From the NCBI RefSeq assembly GCF_018613675.1, contig NZ_JAGGPQ010000015.1:62001-126000 (forward strand): 64,000 bases of DNA, read 5' to 3'. This document shows, piece by piece, positions 9,755 through 20,732 of the stretch. The translations under genes were made by a program, and so were the position numbers. The notes under the pieces were generated by a model. That model had not been told where the DNA came from. It worked only from the letters and a program-made list of their open reading frames with translations, and ran no database searches. Every line of letters starts with the position of its first letter. The stretch's first letter is position 1. The DNA is from Arthrobacter sp. ISL-85 (GTDB lineage Bacteria > Actinomycetota > Actinomycetes > Actinomycetales > Micrococcaceae).

Positions 9755-10436
9755 GGCACCAGACCAGCCCGGCGAAGCGGCCCGTATTCCGGTCCCGGCG
9801 GTACGAATAGAGCGTTTCCGTCTCAAAGGTGCAGGGACCGGAGTGTTCCACCCGCACCCCTGCAGCCTCCAGCTGCGCCCGGGCGCCGGCGGGTAGGTCC
9901 AGGGCGGGCGTTCCCCAACTCGTGACGCTCCGCGTCGCCGGGACCAGTGCCGACACCTCGTCGCGCATGGCGGCGGGGACTTCGTAGCAGGCTCCGCAGA
10001 TCGACGGGCCCAGCCAGGCACGGATCCCGGAGGCGCCGAGGGACTTCATGCTCTCCACGGCAGCCGGGAGGACATTGTTTGCGATACCGGGGCGGCCGGC
10101 ATGCACGGCCGCCAGGACCGGCCCGTTGCCGGACTCCCCCGCCAGCAGCACCGGAATGCAGTCCGCCACCATGACCGCCAGCGGCAGGCCACGGGACACC
10201 ATGGCATCTGCTTCCGGGGCAGGTGAGCCGGTGCTCATCACGGCCACGGTGTTGCCGTGGACCTGATTCATGAAGCGCAGGGAACCGGGCGCCGCGGCGA
10301 TGGACTCTTCAAGGCGGAACCGGCGCTCCTGGACCGCGGCGGGATCGTCTCCAACGTGCAGGGCCAGGTTTCCCGCACCCGCATCGGTGAATGCGGCCGA
10401 CACCCCGGGAAGGATGTCGGCGCGCCAATGGAACAA
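9747..10436 (-). CDS. pgeF: Peptidoglycan editing factor PgeF (laccase-domain, YfiH family)
   Basis: A 229-residue protein of the YfiH/DUF152 family. Characterised members hydrolyse wrongly incorporated L-Ser from UDP-MurNAc-L-Ser, and others act on purine nucleosides. Typical metal/catalytic motifs are NQVHGN, VADCIPVLL and AAVHAGRPG. It begins 8 nt after the ftsZ stop and overlaps yggS by 8 nt. Substrate is inferred from family and context only; many databases still call it polyphenol oxidase. Confidence 0.9.
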   Translation of the reverse strand: MFHWRADILPGVSAAFTDAGAGNLALHVGDDPAAVQERRFRLEESIAAAPGSLRFMNQVHGNTVAVMSTGSPAPEADAMVSRGLPLAVMVADCIPVLLAGESGNGPVLAAVHAGRPGIANNVLPAAVESMKSLGASGIRAWLGPSICGACYEVPAAMRDEVSALVPATRSVTSWGTPALDLPAGARAQLEAAGVRVEHSGPCTFETETLYSYRRDRNTGRFAGLVWCHD

Positions 10437-10444
10437 GCCGCCGC

Positions 10445-11680
10445 CTACTTCAGGAAGTCGGGAACATCCAGGTCATCCGGGTGGGTGCCGGTGAGGTCCG
10501 GCTCCACCACGGAAGGGAGGTCGACGTCGAAACCGGAGTCAGCCGGAACGGCCTGCGGACGCTGCTGTCCCCAGTTGCTGAGCCCGGCAGCACCGACACC
10601 GGCGTGAATCGGCTGGACGTTCTGCTGGTGGTTGCCGTTCTGGGTGTGCGCCGAGGCTGGCGCAGCGGCAGGGGCGGCGGGCCGCTGCGGGGCGGTCTGC
10701 GGCTGGGACTGGTCCATGGAGGGCGAGGTTGCCTTGACGTCGTCGAAGCCGGCCGCGATGACAGTGACACGCGCTTCATCGCCGAGGGCGTCGTCAATGA
10801 CGGCACCGAAGATGATGTTCGCCTCGGGGTGGGCAACTTCCTGGACCAGCCGTGCAGCCTCGTTGATCTCGAACAGGCCGAGGTCCGAGCCGCCCTGGAT
10901 GGACAGCAGTACGCCGTGGGCGCCATCGATGGACGCCTCCAGCAACGGCGAGGCAATGGCCAGCTCGGCGGCCTTGACGGCGCGGTCTTCACCGCGGGCC
11001 GAACCGATGCCCATGAGGGCTGAACCTGCACCCTGCATGACTGACTTCACGTCGGCGAAGTCCAGGTTGATCAGGCCCGGGGTGGTGATGAGGTCGGTGA
11101 TGCCCTGGACGCCGGACAGCAGGACCTGGTCCGCGGAGCGGAACGCGTCAAGGACGGACACATTCCGGTCGCTGATGGACAGCAGGCGGTCGTTGGGGAT
11201 CACGATCAGGGTGTCAACTTCGTCGCGCAATGCGTCGATGCCGGCCTCGGCGGAACCGGCACGGCGGCGGCCTTCGAAGGTGAAGGGGCGGGTGACCACG
11301 CCAATGGTCAGGGCACCGAGCGAGCGTGCGATCCGGGCGACGACGGGCGCGCCGCCGGTGCCCGTGCCGCCGCCTTCACCGGCGGTGACGAAGACCATGT
11401 CCGCGCCACGGAGGACTTCCTCAATCTCGTCCGCGTGGTCCTCGGCAGCCTGCTTGCCCACCTCGGGGTTGGCGCCGGCACCCAGGCCACGGGTCAGCTC
11501 GCGTCCGACGTCGAGCTTCACGTCGGCGTCGCTCATCAGCAGGGCCTGGGCATCTGTGTTGATGGCGATGAATTCAACGCCCCTGAGGCCGACCTCGATC
11601 ATGCGGTTGACTGCGTTCACGCCACCGCCGCCGATGCCGACGACTTTGATGACGGCCAAGTAATTCTGCGGAGCTGCCAC
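10445..11680 (-). CDS. ftsZ: Cell division protein FtsZ
   Basis: This is the tubulin-like GTPase that forms the Z-ring. The 411 residues comprise the GTPase core with the signature GGGTGTG at 103-109 and the T7-loop region [13 protein letters not shown]-terminal linker rich in Ala/Pro/Gln starts around residue 320, and the conserved C-terminal peptide ends [10 protein letters not shown], the docking site for SepF. The start is GTG with AAGGGAC upstream. The 184-bp gap to ftsQ holds an inverted repeat and a TTGACA box, so ftsZ is likely to have its own regulated promoter. Confidence 0.98.
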   Translation of the reverse strand: MAAPQNYLAVIKVVGIGGGGVNAVNRMIEVGLRGVEFIAINTDAQALLMSDADVKLDVGRELTRGLGAGANPEVGKQAAEDHADEIEEVLRGADMVFVTAGEGGGTGTGGAPVVARIARSLGALTIGVVTRPFTFEGRRRAGSAEAGIDALRDEVDTLIVIPNDRLLSISDRNVSVLDAFRSADQVLLSGVQGITDLITTPGLINLDFADVKSVMQGAGSALMGIGSARGEDRAVKAAELAIASPLLEASIDGAHGVLLSIQGGSDLGLFEINEAARLVQEVAHPEANIIFGAVIDDALGDEARVTVIAAGFDDVKATSPSMDQSQPQTAPQRPAAPAAAPASAHTQNGNHQQNVQPIHAGVGAAGLSNWGQQRPQAVPADSGFDVDLPSVVEPDLTGTHPDDLDVPDFLK

Positions 11681-11743
11681 GTTACGTGTCCCTTGTTCGT
11701 GTCTTATTGCGAAAACTGGTGGAGAGCTTGAAGCCTGAAAGCT

Positions 11744-11776
11744 TAACCTTCGAGTTGAAGGTTATAGTTATGTCAA
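11744..11776 (-). promoter_or_regulatory. Inverted repeat and TTGACA box upstream of ftsZ
   Basis: Eight-bp perfect arms TAACCTTC (11744-11751) and GAAGGTTA (11757-11764) flank a 5-bp centre. On the minus strand a TTGACA lies just upstream (11771-11776), so the palindrome sits where a promoter spacer would be, a layout typical of MerR-family targets. The -10 element is not clear. The stretch AACTATAACCTT here recurs exactly near the MerR gene at 47.2-47.8 kb. FtsR of Corynebacterium glutamicum is a known MerR-type regulator of ftsZ; a direct link here is inference. Confidence 0.55.
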
Positions 11777-11864
11777 GTAACTCTTGTCTGTGACGGTATT
11801 TCCTCTGACGGACACATTCAATAACCGGGTCCGCGTGTCGGATTAATACCGGGAAAGAAAGCGC

Positions 11865-12788
11865 TCAGCGCGTCACGGGGTGCCGGGGCACACTGACATC
11901 GTAGACCCTGACCGGGTTCTTGGGATCCGCCGGAGCCTTGAGGAGGGCGGCCAGGACCTTGGCCTTGAGTTCCTTCTCCGAGGCGTTGCCCCACACGATC
12001 GTCTGGCCGTCCACGAGCTTGAGCTCCACGGCGTCCACGGACTGCGCGGACGCGTTGGACAGCTTCGCCAGGACGTCTGCAGGCAGCGCACCGAGCACTG
12101 CCGCAGTGGCACGGAACAGGTCCTGCCCGATCGCGCCAGCACCGCCGTCGATGACCGGCAGCGACGCCGACGCCGGATCGTCGGTGGTTGCCAGCTGGAC
12201 GCCGTCGACGTCCACCAGCAGATACTGCTCCCCCTGCTTGACCAGGGCCACCGGCACCCGCTCATGCACGGCCACGGCGAGCGTGGACGGCGGCCGCGCC
12301 TCGACGGAAACGGATTTGACCTGGACCAGCGATCCGAGGAGTCCCCGTACGTCGTCGTCGCTGATCTGGGGCAGCGGCTTCCCGCGCAGGGGTTCCAGCG
12401 CGGCCTGCACCTGGGCAGGCGTGGCCAACCGGGTACCCGTGACCGAGATGGTCTGCAGGGCGAGGACCGGTGAATAGATGGCTGCTGCCAGCAGCCCCAC
12501 CACCAGCGCAAGCACTGTTCCAACAGCGAGCAGGACTTTCTTCCTGCGGCGCCTGCCTTTGGGCTCCGGAAACGCCAGGACTGTTGCCCCGGAAGGTTTC
12601 TCCGCGTTCGCCTGCTTTTGCGGCGCCAGGTCAGGGATGCTGCGGGAAGCCGTGATCACGTCGCCGCCGGCGGCAGCGCCTGGCGTTCCGGACGATCGCG
12701 CCCCTGGCTCCGCGCTTTTCGCAGGCGCTGTGTCAGGGCGGCTGTTCCGCTTGGGCGGGGCGTAGGTGGGACGGCGGGAGCTAGGCAC
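11865..12788 (-). CDS. ftsQ: Cell division protein FtsQ
   Basis: FtsQ is a bitopic division protein of the FtsQ/DivIB type, about 307 residues. It has a long cytoplasmic N-terminus (about 100 residues, Pro/Ala/Lys-rich), one membrane segment (KVLLAVGTVLALVVGLLAAA), then a POTRA domain starting LQTISVTGTRLATPAQVQAA and the FtsQ beta domain with VPVALVKQGEQYLLVDVDGV. The GTG at 12786-12788 is chosen because it overlaps the murC stop by 8 nt; no good upstream alternative exists. It recruits the FtsL/FtsB and FtsW/FtsI machinery in other bacteria. Confidence 0.93.
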   Translation of the reverse strand: MPSSRRPTYAPPKRNSRPDTAPAKSAEPGARSSGTPGAAAGGDVITASRSIPDLAPQKQANAEKPSGATVLAFPEPKGRRRRKKVLLAVGTVLALVVGLLAAAIYSPVLALQTISVTGTRLATPAQVQAALEPLRGKPLPQISDDDVRGLLGSLVQVKSVSVEARPPSTLAVAVHERVPVALVKQGEQYLLVDVDGVQLATTDDPASASLPVIDGGAGAIGQDLFRATAAVLGALPADVLAKLSNASAQSVDAVELKLVDGQTIVWGNASEKELKAKVLAALLKAPADPKNPVRVYDVSVPRHPVTR

Positions 12789-14157
12789 GCAGCGCCTCCA
12801 CAATTTGCGGGCCGTAGGCCGTGACGTCGCCCGCGCCGACCGTGAGCACAACGTCCCCGTCCTCGGCGGCTTTTGCCAGGGTTTCGACGGCGTCGGCGGC
12901 GCCTGCCAGCCGTCCGCCTTCTTTCAGATGGTCGGCGATGAGTTGGCTGGTGACCCCTGGAATGGGATCCTCCCTGGCGGGGTAGATGTCCAGGACCAGG
13001 GCTGTGTCGGCAAGGTTGAGGGCGTCCGCGAATTGCGCGGCAAACTCACGGGTGCGGGAAAACAGGTGCGGCTGGAACAGGACATGGACCTTATGGCCGC
13101 CCGCCACGGAACGGGCCGCGGTGAGGGCGGCACGGACCTCCGTGGGGTGGTGGGCATAGTCGTCAAAGACCCTGACGCCCCGCGCCGAGCCTTTCAGTTC
13201 GAAGCGGCGCGATGCCCCCCCGAAATGGGCCAGGCCAGCGGCGGCGCTGGCGGCATCCACACCGAGTTCGAGGGCCACGGCGAAGGCGGCTGCGGCGTTC
13301 AGTGCATTGTGGCGTCCGGGAACCTGCAGCGACAACCCGTACCTTGCTCCGCCTGCCGACACTGCAACATGGCCGGGGCCATCGTCGTACAGCCGGACGT
13401 CCGCCGCATCATTCGTGCCGTACAGGACCACCCGGGTGTTGCCCCTGGTCCTGGTCCGCTCCGCCAGGGCCAGCGCCCCGGCGTCGTCCGCGCAGGCCAC
13501 CAGGAGGCCGTCCGCGGGGAGCAACGCCGTGAAGCGGTCAAAGGATTCGTACACGGCTTCGGCCGTGCCGTAGTAGTCAAGGTGGTCGGGCTCCACGTTG
13601 GTGACGACGGCGATGCGGGGCCGGTAGTTCAGGAAGGACCCGTCGGATTCGTCCGCCTCGGCCACGAAGATCCCGGACGTGCCGTGCGCGGCGTTGACGC
13701 CAAGCGCGGGGATGTTGGCGCCGACCGCAAAGGACGGATCCAGGCCCGCCGCCCGCAGCAGCACCGTGACCATGGACGTGGTGGTTGACTTGCCATGTGT
13801 CCCCGCCACCGTGACCACGGTGTCATCGCCCATGGTGGCCGCCAGAGCCTGGGACCGGTGCAGCACCGGCAGCCCTGCCTGCCGCGCTGCCGCCAGTTCG
13901 GGGTTGTCCTCCCGGATCGCCGAACCCGCAACCACTGTCTGCGCATCAGCCAGGTTGCCTGCTGCGTAACCGACGGCGATGCGGGCACCGGCCGCGGCAA
14001 GGTCCGCCATCACGGGCAGGTCCTTGGCGTCGGAGCCGCTGACCGGGACGCCGCGCGCCACCATGATGCGGGCCACGGCGGACATGCCCACTCCCCCAAT
14101 GCCGATGAAATGCACCTTGCCGAGGGCTTCCAGGCGGGGTGTGTTGTGGGGGTTCAT
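12781..14157 (-). CDS. murC: UDP-N-acetylmuramate-L-alanine ligase
   Basis: MurC adds L-Ala to UDP-MurNAc, the first peptide step of peptidoglycan synthesis, in the cytoplasm. The 458-residue protein shows the N-terminal UDP-binding fold ([18 protein letters not shown]), the ATP-binding [20 protein letters not shown], and [11 protein letters not shown] in the C-terminal domain. Its 5' end overlaps the murG stop by 4 nt (ATGA) and its 3' end overlaps ftsQ, so translation of the three is probably coupled. Confidence 0.97.
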   Translation of the reverse strand: MNPHNTPRLEALGKVHFIGIGGVGMSAVARIMVARGVPVSGSDAKDLPVMADLAAAGARIAVGYAAGNLADAQTVVAGSAIREDNPELAAARQAGLPVLHRSQALAATMGDDTVVTVAGTHGKSTTTSMVTVLLRAAGLDPSFAVGANIPALGVNAAHGTSGIFVAEADESDGSFLNYRPRIAVVTNVEPDHLDYYGTAEAVYESFDRFTALLPADGLLVACADDAGALALAERTRTRGNTRVVLYGTNDAADVRLYDDGPGHVAVSAGGARYGLSLQVPGRHNALNAAAAFAVALELGVDAASAAAGLAHFGGASRRFELKGSARGVRVFDDYAHHPTEVRAALTAARSVAGGHKVHVLFQPHLFSRTREFAAQFADALNLADTALVLDIYPAREDPIPGVTSQLIADHLKEGGRLAGAADAVETLAKAAEDGDVVLTVGAGDVTAYGPQIVEALRA

Positions 14158-15254
14158 GCAGATACCGCTTCCAGGACAAGACCAGCCATGCGCTGGTCGG
14201 CGTTTCGGATTCCAAGCCGGTAGGACTTCGCTTCCATGGCGGCGAGCCGGGCTTTATCGGTGATCAACGGGACCAGCCCGCGAGCAACCCAATCCGGGGT
14301 GAAATCGCGGTCGGCCACCAGCACTGCGCCGCCTGCCGCAACCAGGCCCGCGGCATTCAGTGCCTGCTCCCCATTTCCGATGGGAAGGGGAACCAGGACT
14401 GCCGGCACGCCGACGGCGGCAACCTCGCATACCGTGGCTGCCCCCGACCTCGCCAGCAGCAGGTCCGCCGCCGCGTAGGCAAGTTCCATGCCGTCGATGT
14501 ACTCCACCTGCCGGTAGCCCTCCGCGGCGAGCGGTTGGCCGGCCTGGTCCAGGACGGTCTTTCCGCGGCCGGTGACGTGGAGGGTCTGGATTCCGGCGTC
14601 GGCAAGTAGGGCCACGGACGCGGCGATTGTCCGGTTGATGCTCTGCGCACCGGAGGAACCGCCGGTGACGATCAGGGTGGGCTGGTGGGGATCCAGTCCA
14701 AGGGCCTCGCGGGCGGCGGTGCGCGCACTCTTCCGGTCCAGGCGGGAGATCTCCTGGCGCATGGGCATGCCCACGTGCACGGCGTTGCGAAGCGGGGTGC
14801 CCTCGAAAGCCACGGCAACCCGTCCTTTGAGGAAGGCCCCCACACGGTTGGCCAGTCCCGGGCGGGCGTTCGCCTCATGGATCACCAGGGGAATGCCACG
14901 CTTCCGCGCCGCCAGGTACATGGGGGTGCACACGTAGCCGCCTACGCCCACCAGCACATCGGCCTGCGCCCGGTCCAGGATGGCGCCGGCCTGACGGACT
15001 GCTCCCGCGAGCCGGGCCGGCAGACGGAACAGGTCAGCGGAGGGCCTGCGCGGAAACGGCACCCGGTCGATCGTGGCCAGCTGGACGCCGGCGGCGGGAA
15101 CCAGCCGGGTTTCCATTCCGGAAGGCGTCCCGACGGCCAGGATTGAGGCCTCCGGGGCTTCGCTGCGGAGGGCCGCGGCGATTGCGAGCAACGGGCTGAT
15201 ATGGCCGGCTGTTCCGCCGCCGGCCAGGACGATGGAAGGTTGTGTCGGAGTCAT
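14154..15254 (-). CDS. murG: UDP-GlcNAc:lipid I N-acetylglucosaminyltransferase
   Basis: MurG is the peripheral membrane GT-B glycosyltransferase that turns lipid I into lipid II. The 366 residues start with the Gly-rich loop [15 protein letters not shown]. Then come [14 protein letters not shown] and [13 protein letters not shown], the donor-binding [15 protein letters not shown] loop (here [14 protein letters not shown]) and [14 protein letters not shown]. It sits 6 bp after ftsW and overlaps murC, the normal order. Confidence 0.97.
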   Translation of the reverse strand: MTPTQPSIVLAGGGTAGHISPLLAIAAALRSEAPEASILAVGTPSGMETRLVPAAGVQLATIDRVPFPRRPSADLFRLPARLAGAVRQAGAILDRAQADVLVGVGGYVCTPMYLAARKRGIPLVIHEANARPGLANRVGAFLKGRVAVAFEGTPLRNAVHVGMPMRQEISRLDRKSARTAAREALGLDPHQPTLIVTGGSSGAQSINRTIAASVALLADAGIQTLHVTGRGKTVLDQAGQPLAAEGYRQVEYIDGMELAYAAADLLLARSGAATVCEVAAVGVPAVLVPLPIGNGEQALNAAGLVAAGGAVLVADRDFTPDWVARGLVPLITDKARLAAMEAKSYRLGIRNADQRMAGLVLEAVSA

Positions 15255-15260
15255 CTGGAG

Positions 15261-16595
15261 TCAGGCACGCTTTCTGGAATTCTTGGGTTGGTTCTTGTCC
15301 TGCCCCGGCCGGAGCTTGAACTTCAGCATTCGCTTGGGGCGCATGGCAGGAGCCATCTGCTCCCGGGCCAGGGAGAGGACCACCCCCACCGCACACAGTG
15401 ACATCAGCAGGGCCGAGCCGCCGTAGGAAATGAACGGCAGCGGAACGCCGATGACGGGCATCAGGCCAGTGACCACGGACATGTTCACGGTGGCCTGGCC
15501 GAGCAGCCAGACCATGATGGTGCCGGCCAGTACCCGGTGGAACATGTCCTCCTGTGCCACCACAACCCGGTAGATCGCAGCGCCAAGGATGGCGAAGAGG
15601 ACCAGGACGACGACGGTTCCCACCAGGCCGAGCTCCTCGCCGATGATGGCGAAGATGAAGTCGTTGTGGGCTTCGGGGATCCAGCTGTACTTTTGCCGGC
15701 TCTGCCCCAGGCCCACCCCCAGCCAGCCTCCCGATGCAAGGCCGTACATGCCGTTGGTGGCCTGGTAGTTGGCGTCAATGCCGTCGGCGCAGGACTGGCC
15801 GGTCCACCAGGAGGTGATCCGGCACATGCGGTTGGAACTGGTCACGGCCATCGCTGCCGTGCCGGCGGCGGCAACCAGGCCTGCGATGCCAAAGAGATAG
15901 AGCGGAACGCCCGCGAAGAACAGGGCCGCCGCCACGATCATCATGATGATCATGGCCGTGCCCAGGTCGTTGCCCACCAGGATCAGCACGATGACGATGG
16001 CCGCCATGGGCACGGCCGGTACCAGCACATGCTGCCACTGGCTCAGCAGCTTGCCCTTCCTGGCCAGGACCGTGGCCAGCCACAGGGCGAGTGCCAGTTT
16101 GGCTGCCTCGGATGGCTGGAAGGTCACTCCGCCCAAGTCGATCCAGTTCCGGTTGCCGTTGATTTCGTCCCCCACTACCTGGACCAGGCCCAAAAGCAGC
16201 ACGGCGACCCCCACGGCAGGCCAGGCGAGCCGCTTCAGCCAAACGACGTTGATGCGCGAAAGCACGAACATGGTGAAGATGCCGATCGCGGCGAAGACTC
16301 CCTGCTTCAGCGCATCGCCGTAAGGCGACTTGCCGGCGGCGATCGATTCAACGCTGGAGGCCGAGAGCACCATCATGATTCCAATGGCCGTCAAGGCCAG
16401 GGTGGCACCAAGGATGAGGTAGTAGGTGGAGCCGTTGCGGGACTTGCCGGTGCCTTCCAGCGCTGACCAGAACCGGCGGTACAAGGTGCGCAGTTTCGCG
16501 CCGGCGTCGGCAGGCTGCCGGATGGCGGTGGAGCCGGGGCGCACGGTGCCACCCTTTGGCTTGCCACCCTGCTGCCGGGTGGGCGTGCTGGCCAT
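15261..16595 (-). CDS. ftsW: Septal peptidoglycan polymerase FtsW (SEDS family)
   Basis: FtsW is a SEDS-family glycosyltransferase that polymerises lipid II at the septum with FtsI. The 444 residues have a long basic cytoplasmic N-terminus (about 50 residues), then about ten membrane segments. Family motifs are visible: GNRNWIDLGGVTFQPSEAAK and, near the end, VTGLMPVIGVPLPFISYGGS. The C-terminal tail is Lys/Arg-rich. ATG start 2 bp after the murD stop; murG follows after 6 bp. Confidence 0.96.
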   Translation of the reverse strand: MASTPTRQQGGKPKGGTVRPGSTAIRQPADAGAKLRTLYRRFWSALEGTGKSRNGSTYYLILGATLALTAIGIMMVLSASSVESIAAGKSPYGDALKQGVFAAIGIFTMFVLSRINVVWLKRLAWPAVGVAVLLLGLVQVVGDEINGNRNWIDLGGVTFQPSEAAKLALALWLATVLARKGKLLSQWQHVLVPAVPMAAIVIVLILVGNDLGTAMIIMMIVAAALFFAGVPLYLFGIAGLVAAAGTAAMAVTSSNRMCRITSWWTGQSCADGIDANYQATNGMYGLASGGWLGVGLGQSRQKYSWIPEAHNDFIFAIIGEELGLVGTVVVLVLFAILGAAIYRVVVAQEDMFHRVLAGTIMVWLLGQATVNMSVVTGLMPVIGVPLPFISYGGSALLMSLCAVGVVLSLAREQMAPAMRPKRMLKFKLRPGQDKNQPKNSRKRA

Positions 16596-16597
16596 TG

Positions 16598-18160
16598 TTA
16601 CTCCTCGCCGGTTTGGGCCTGCCCTTCCACCAGCTCGCGGACAGCGTCGATGAAAGCACCACCACGGTGAGCGTAGGAAGAGAACTGATCCATGGAAGCA
16701 GCTGCCGGAGCCATGAGCACGGTGTCGCCGGATTCGGCGAGCCGGGCTGCTGACGCAACGGCCCAGGACATCACCTGTTCTCCATTTCCGGGGGAACCGG
16801 CAGTGGTGCTGACGGGCGCCGAAGCAGTCTCCACTCCTTCAGTGTCACCTGCCCCCGGTTCGATCACCGGGACATCCGGCGCGTGTCGCTGGAGGGCTTG
16901 CCGGAGGTGCGAAGTGTCCGTTCCAATCAGGACAACGGCCTTGAGCCGTGCCGCGTGGTCCCGCACCAGGTCGTCATAGCTCACGCCCTTTGACAGGCCA
17001 CCGGCAATCCAGACCACCTTGCTGAACGCTGCCAGGGATGCTGACGCCGCATGGGGGTTGGTGGCTTTCGAGTCATTGACCCACAGGACACCATCCAGGC
17101 GGGCCACGGGTTGGATGCGGTGGTCGCCGGGCACGTAGTCGAGGATGCCTTGGCGGACAGCCTTGGCCTCCACGCCGTATGCCCGCACCAGGCCGGCAGC
17201 GGCAAGGGCGTTGGCCACCATGTGGCGCGGGGCAAGGGGTCCAAGGTCGGCCATGGAGGCAAGCTCCGCTGCGCTGTTCCTGCGTTCTTCAGTGAACGCC
17301 CGGTCCACCAGCAGCCCTTCCACCACGCCGAGCATGCTGATGGCCGGCGTCAGGGTGGTGAAGCCAACGGCGCGGCAGCCTTCCACGACGTCCGCGTTCT
17401 CCACCATGCGTTCGGTTTCCACCTGCTCGGCGTTATAGATGCAGGCTTTCTGGGTCCGCTCGTAGACCTTCGCCTTGTCTGCCAGGTAGGAATCGTAGGA
17501 GCCGTGCCAGTCGACGTGGTCTTCGGCTACGTTGAGGCAAACGCTGGCTACGGGCGAGACTGATTCCGCCCAGTGCAGCTGGAAGCTGGAAAGTTCCACC
17601 GCGAAGACGTCGTACTCCACCGGGTCCCGAAGGGCGTCAAGGATGGGGGTGCCCACATTGCCCACGGCAATAGCCTTGAGGCCTGCGGCCCTCAGCATCG
17701 ACTCCGTGAGGCCCACCGTGGTGGTCTTGCCGTTGGTGCCCGTGATGGCCAGCCAGTCCGCCGTCTTCCGGCCTTCCCTGACCCGGACGCGCCAGGCGAG
17801 TTCGACGTCGCCCCACACCGGGATGTGCGCCCTTGCCGCTGCTGCCAGCAGCGCCTGGTCCGGACGCCATCCGGGCGAAGTCACGATCAGTTCCGGCAGT
17901 TCGCCGTCGATCCGCGGGAGGTGGGTCACCGCGTCCGGGCCCAGCAGCACGTCCGCGGCACCCACGATTTTCAAAGTGTCGGCATGCGCGCGTGCAGTGT
18001 CGCTGGTGGCGGCATCCACCACCACCACGCGGGCGCCGAGCTCAATCAGGGTGTCCGCGGCGGCGAAACCGGAGACGCCGATGCCTGTCACGGCGACACG
18101 CAGGCCGGCCCAGTCGGAGTCCCAGGAGACGAGGTTTGCCAGGCGGGGGGAAACGGTCAC
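16598..18160 (-). CDS. murD: UDP-N-acetylmuramoylalanine-D-glutamate ligase
   Basis: MurD adds D-Glu to UDP-MurNAc-L-Ala. It is about 520 residues, with the N-terminal UDP-binding domain ([17 protein letters not shown]), the ATP-loop [24 protein letters not shown] and [11 protein letters not shown]. The GTG at 18158-18160 overlaps the mraY stop as GTGA and is preferred; an in-frame ATG at 18173-18175 would add five residues. A Thr/Gly/Ser-rich insertion near residues 440-460 makes it somewhat longer than the enterobacterial enzyme. Confidence 0.96.
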   Translation of the reverse strand: MTVSPRLANLVSWDSDWAGLRVAVTGIGVSGFAAADTLIELGARVVVVDAATSDTARAHADTLKIVGAADVLLGPDAVTHLPRIDGELPELIVTSPGWRPDQALLAAAARAHIPVWGDVELAWRVRVREGRKTADWLAITGTNGKTTTVGLTESMLRAAGLKAIAVGNVGTPILDALRDPVEYDVFAVELSSFQLHWAESVSPVASVCLNVAEDHVDWHGSYDSYLADKAKVYERTQKACIYNAEQVETERMVENADVVEGCRAVGFTTLTPAISMLGVVEGLLVDRAFTEERRNSAAELASMADLGPLAPRHMVANALAAAGLVRAYGVEAKAVRQGILDYVPGDHRIQPVARLDGVLWVNDSKATNPHAASASLAAFSKVVWIAGGLSKGVSYDDLVRDHAARLKAVVLIGTDTSHLRQALQRHAPDVPVIEPGAGDTEGVETASAPVSTTAGSPGNGEQVMSWAVASAARLAESGDTVLMAPAAASMDQFSSYAHRGGAFIDAVRELVEGQAQTGEE

Positions 18161-19266
18161 AGCAGTACAACCCATTCAGCGTAGAAGATGCCCAGCCCCA
18201 CGGCGACGAAGAGTCCGCCCAGGATCCAGAACCGGACCACGACGGTCACCTCGGCCCACCCCTTCAATTCGAAGTGGTGCTGCAACGGTGCCATCTTGAA
18301 CACACGTTTTCCGCCGGTTGCCTTGAAGTAGCCCACCTGGATGATGACGGACAGGGTGATCAGCACAAAGAGGCCGCCCACGATGCCCAGCAGCAGTTCC
18401 GTGCGGGAGAGGATGGCGAACCCGGCCACGGCTCCGCCAATGGCCAGCGATCCGGTGTCGCCCATGAAGATCTTGGCCGGTGAAGTGTTCCACCAAAGGA
18501 AGCCCACCAGTGCGGCGCTGAGGATGGCGGCGAGGAGCGCCAGGTCCAGCGGGTCCCTGACGGAGTAGCAGCCGCTGCCGGCTTCCCGGGGGGAACCGCA
18601 GGCCTGGTTGCTCTGCCATATCCCCATGAGCGTGTAGGCGCCGAAGACCATGATGGACGCTCCGGCAGCAAGGCCGTCCAGTCCGTCGGTAAGGTTCACG
18701 CCGTTGGTGGCGGCAGTGACGATCAGGTTGGACCAGATGACGAACAGGACCGCGCCGAGGACGGTCCCGCCAAAGGCGAGGTCCAGCCAGGGAAGGTCGC
18801 GGACCAGGGAGATCTTCGTTGACGCCGGGGTCAGCCCGGTGTTGTTGGGGAAGTTCAAGGCCAGGATGGCGAAGATGATGCCGACGGCGGCCTGGAGGAT
18901 GAGCTTGGCCTTGGCGTTCAGGCCCAGGCTCCGCTGCCGGGAGATCTTGATGAAATCGTCCAGGAAGCCCACCAGGCCCATGCCCACCATGAGGAACAGC
19001 AGGATGAGGGCTGAGGCGGAGGGCCCGGGCGAGTCCGGGTTCATCATCAGCATGATGAGGTGGGTGAGCCCGTAACTCAGCAGTACTGCGGCCACCACCA
19101 CGGTCCCGCCCATGGTGGGTGTTCCGCGCTTGGTGTGGTGGGATGTGGGGCCGTCGTCACGGATGAACTGGCCGTAGCCGCGGCGCACCAGCAGGCGGAT
19201 GAACAGTGGAGTGCCCACCAGGGCACAGAGCAGGGCCAGGCCTGCGCCGATCAATAGAGCAATCAC
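18157..19266 (-). CDS. mraY: Phospho-MurNAc-pentapeptide translocase
   Basis: MraY is the membrane enzyme that joins phospho-MurNAc-pentapeptide to undecaprenyl phosphate to give lipid I. The 369 residues contain about ten membrane segments. Conserved blocks include [20 protein letters not shown] with the metal-binding Asp pair, [15 protein letters not shown] and [11 protein letters not shown], and [17 protein letters not shown] near the end. The GTG start overlaps the murF stop as GTGA. Confidence 0.97.
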   Translation of the reverse strand: MIALLIGAGLALLCALVGTPLFIRLLVRRGYGQFIRDDGPTSHHTKRGTPTMGGTVVVAAVLLSYGLTHLIMLMMNPDSPGPSASALILLFLMVGMGLVGFLDDFIKISRQRSLGLNAKAKLILQAAVGIIFAILALNFPNNTGLTPASTKISLVRDLPWLDLAFGGTVLGAVLFVIWSNLIVTAATNGVNLTDGLDGLAAGASIMVFGAYTLMGIWQSNQACGSPREAGSGCYSVRDPLDLALLAAILSAALVGFLWWNTSPAKIFMGDTGSLAIGGAVAGFAILSRTELLLGIVGGLFVLITLSVIIQVGYFKATGGKRVFKMAPLQHHFELKGWAEVTVVVRFWILGGLFVAVGLGIFYAEWVVLL

Positions 19267-20726
19267 AGCAGAGTGCTCCTTTCGTCGGCAGGGGTCGGGG
19301 CTGGGGGTAATGCTATCCGATCGCCCAAATGGCGAAGCCCCACGCTGTTGGAGGACTTGAACAGCACCAGGTCACCCGGCTGCAGTTCTGCGTCCAGCAC
19401 GTCATAGGCCTCATCCACTGTCTCCGCAAAGAGGCATTCGTCGCCCCAGGATCCCTCCTGCACCGCGGAGACGTAGAGGGCACGCGCTTCCCGGCCCACC
19501 ACCAGCAGCCGGGAGATGTTGAGGCGGACCACCTGGGTGCCTACGGCAGTGTGCTCGCGGATGGTGTCCTCGCCCAGTTCCAGCATTGCCCCCAGCACCG
19601 CCCAGGTGCGGCGTCCCCGGCCAAGATCGGCCAGGGTGCGGAGGGCCGCCCGCATTGATTCCGGGTTGGCGTTGTAGGCATCGTTGATGATTGTGACGCC
19701 GTCCGCGCGTTCCGTCCGTTCCATGCGCCAGCGGCTGGCGGCGGCCTGGTTGCTCAATGAATCTGCAATGTGGTCCCCCGGCACTCCGGCGGCCCATGCG
19801 GCCGCGGCGGCTGCCAGCAGGTTTCCCATGTGGTGTGCGCCGATGAGCCGGCTCCTCACATGCCGGGGAACGACCCCATCGGGAAGCTGGAGGTCGAATT
19901 CGGGGCTGCCCCCGGCATTGGTATCGGCGTTGAGCGCCTGGACCTGTGCCTCCGGACGTCCTTCAGCGGAAAAGCCGAGGACCGCGGCAGGGGTTCGGCT
20001 GCGCATGGCTGCGACGCGTTCGTCGTCGAGGTTGATGATGGCGGTTCCCGAGGCGGCAAGGCCTTCAACCATCTCGCCCTTGGCCAGCGCGATGTTCTCC
20101 ACTCCCCCGAACTCACCGGCGTGCGCCGTGCCTACTGCCAGGACCACCCCAATGTCCGGCTTGACCATGTCAGCCAGGTAGCGGATGTGGCCGATGCCGG
20201 TCGCCCCCATCTCGATGACCAGGTACCGGGTATCGGTGCCCGCACGGAAGACGGTGAGCGGGACGCCCACCTCGCCGTTGTAGGAGCCCTGCGGCGCCAC
20301 GGTGTTGCCCTCCGTGGCCAGGATTCCGGCCAGCAGGTCCTTGGTGGTGGTCTTGCCGGCGGAACCGGTAATGCCCACGACTGTCAGCTGGCTGCCGGCT
20401 TGTGCGCGTGCCGCACGGATGCGGCGGACGGCTTCAGCAGCGAGGGCTCCCATCGCCAGGACGGCGTCGGGAACCACGATGGATGGGTAGGCGGTGCCGT
20501 CGGTGCGGGCAACGGGGCGCTCAACAAGTGCCAGGACCGCGCCGGCGGCGAAAGCCGCGTCAATGAAATCGTGGCCGTCGGCGTGCTCGCCCGGCTTCGC
20601 GACGTACAGCGAACCCTGGATGGCTTCGCGTGAATCCGTCACCACCGAGAGGGGCATGATTCCGGGATCGGCGTCCAGGCGCCCGCTGGTGATTTCGGCG
20701 ATTTCCGCCGCAGTAAGTGCAATCAT
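19263..20726 (-). CDS. murF: UDP-MurNAc-tripeptide-D-alanyl-D-alanine ligase
   Basis: MurF adds D-Ala-D-Ala to complete the UDP-MurNAc-pentapeptide. The 487 residues carry [19 protein letters not shown] (ATP loop), the conserved [20 protein letters not shown], and [15 protein letters not shown] in the C-terminal domain. It lies between murE (6 bp upstream) and mraY (4-nt overlap). No Shine-Dalgarno sequence is evident, which fits translation coupled to murE. Confidence 0.96.
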   Translation of the reverse strand: MIALTAAEIAEITSGRLDADPGIMPLSVVTDSREAIQGSLYVAKPGEHADGHDFIDAAFAAGAVLALVERPVARTDGTAYPSIVVPDAVLAMGALAAEAVRRIRAARAQAGSQLTVVGITGSAGKTTTKDLLAGILATEGNTVAPQGSYNGEVGVPLTVFRAGTDTRYLVIEMGATGIGHIRYLADMVKPDIGVVLAVGTAHAGEFGGVENIALAKGEMVEGLAASGTAIINLDDERVAAMRSRTPAAVLGFSAEGRPEAQVQALNADTNAGGSPEFDLQLPDGVVPRHVRSRLIGAHHMGNLLAAAAAAWAAGVPGDHIADSLSNQAAASRWRMERTERADGVTIINDAYNANPESMRAALRTLADLGRGRRTWAVLGAMLELGEDTIREHTAVGTQVVRLNISRLLVVGREARALYVSAVQEGSWGDECLFAETVDEAYDVLDAELQPGDLVLFKSSNSVGLRHLGDRIALPPAPTPADERSTLL

Positions 20727-20732
20727 CTCGGT

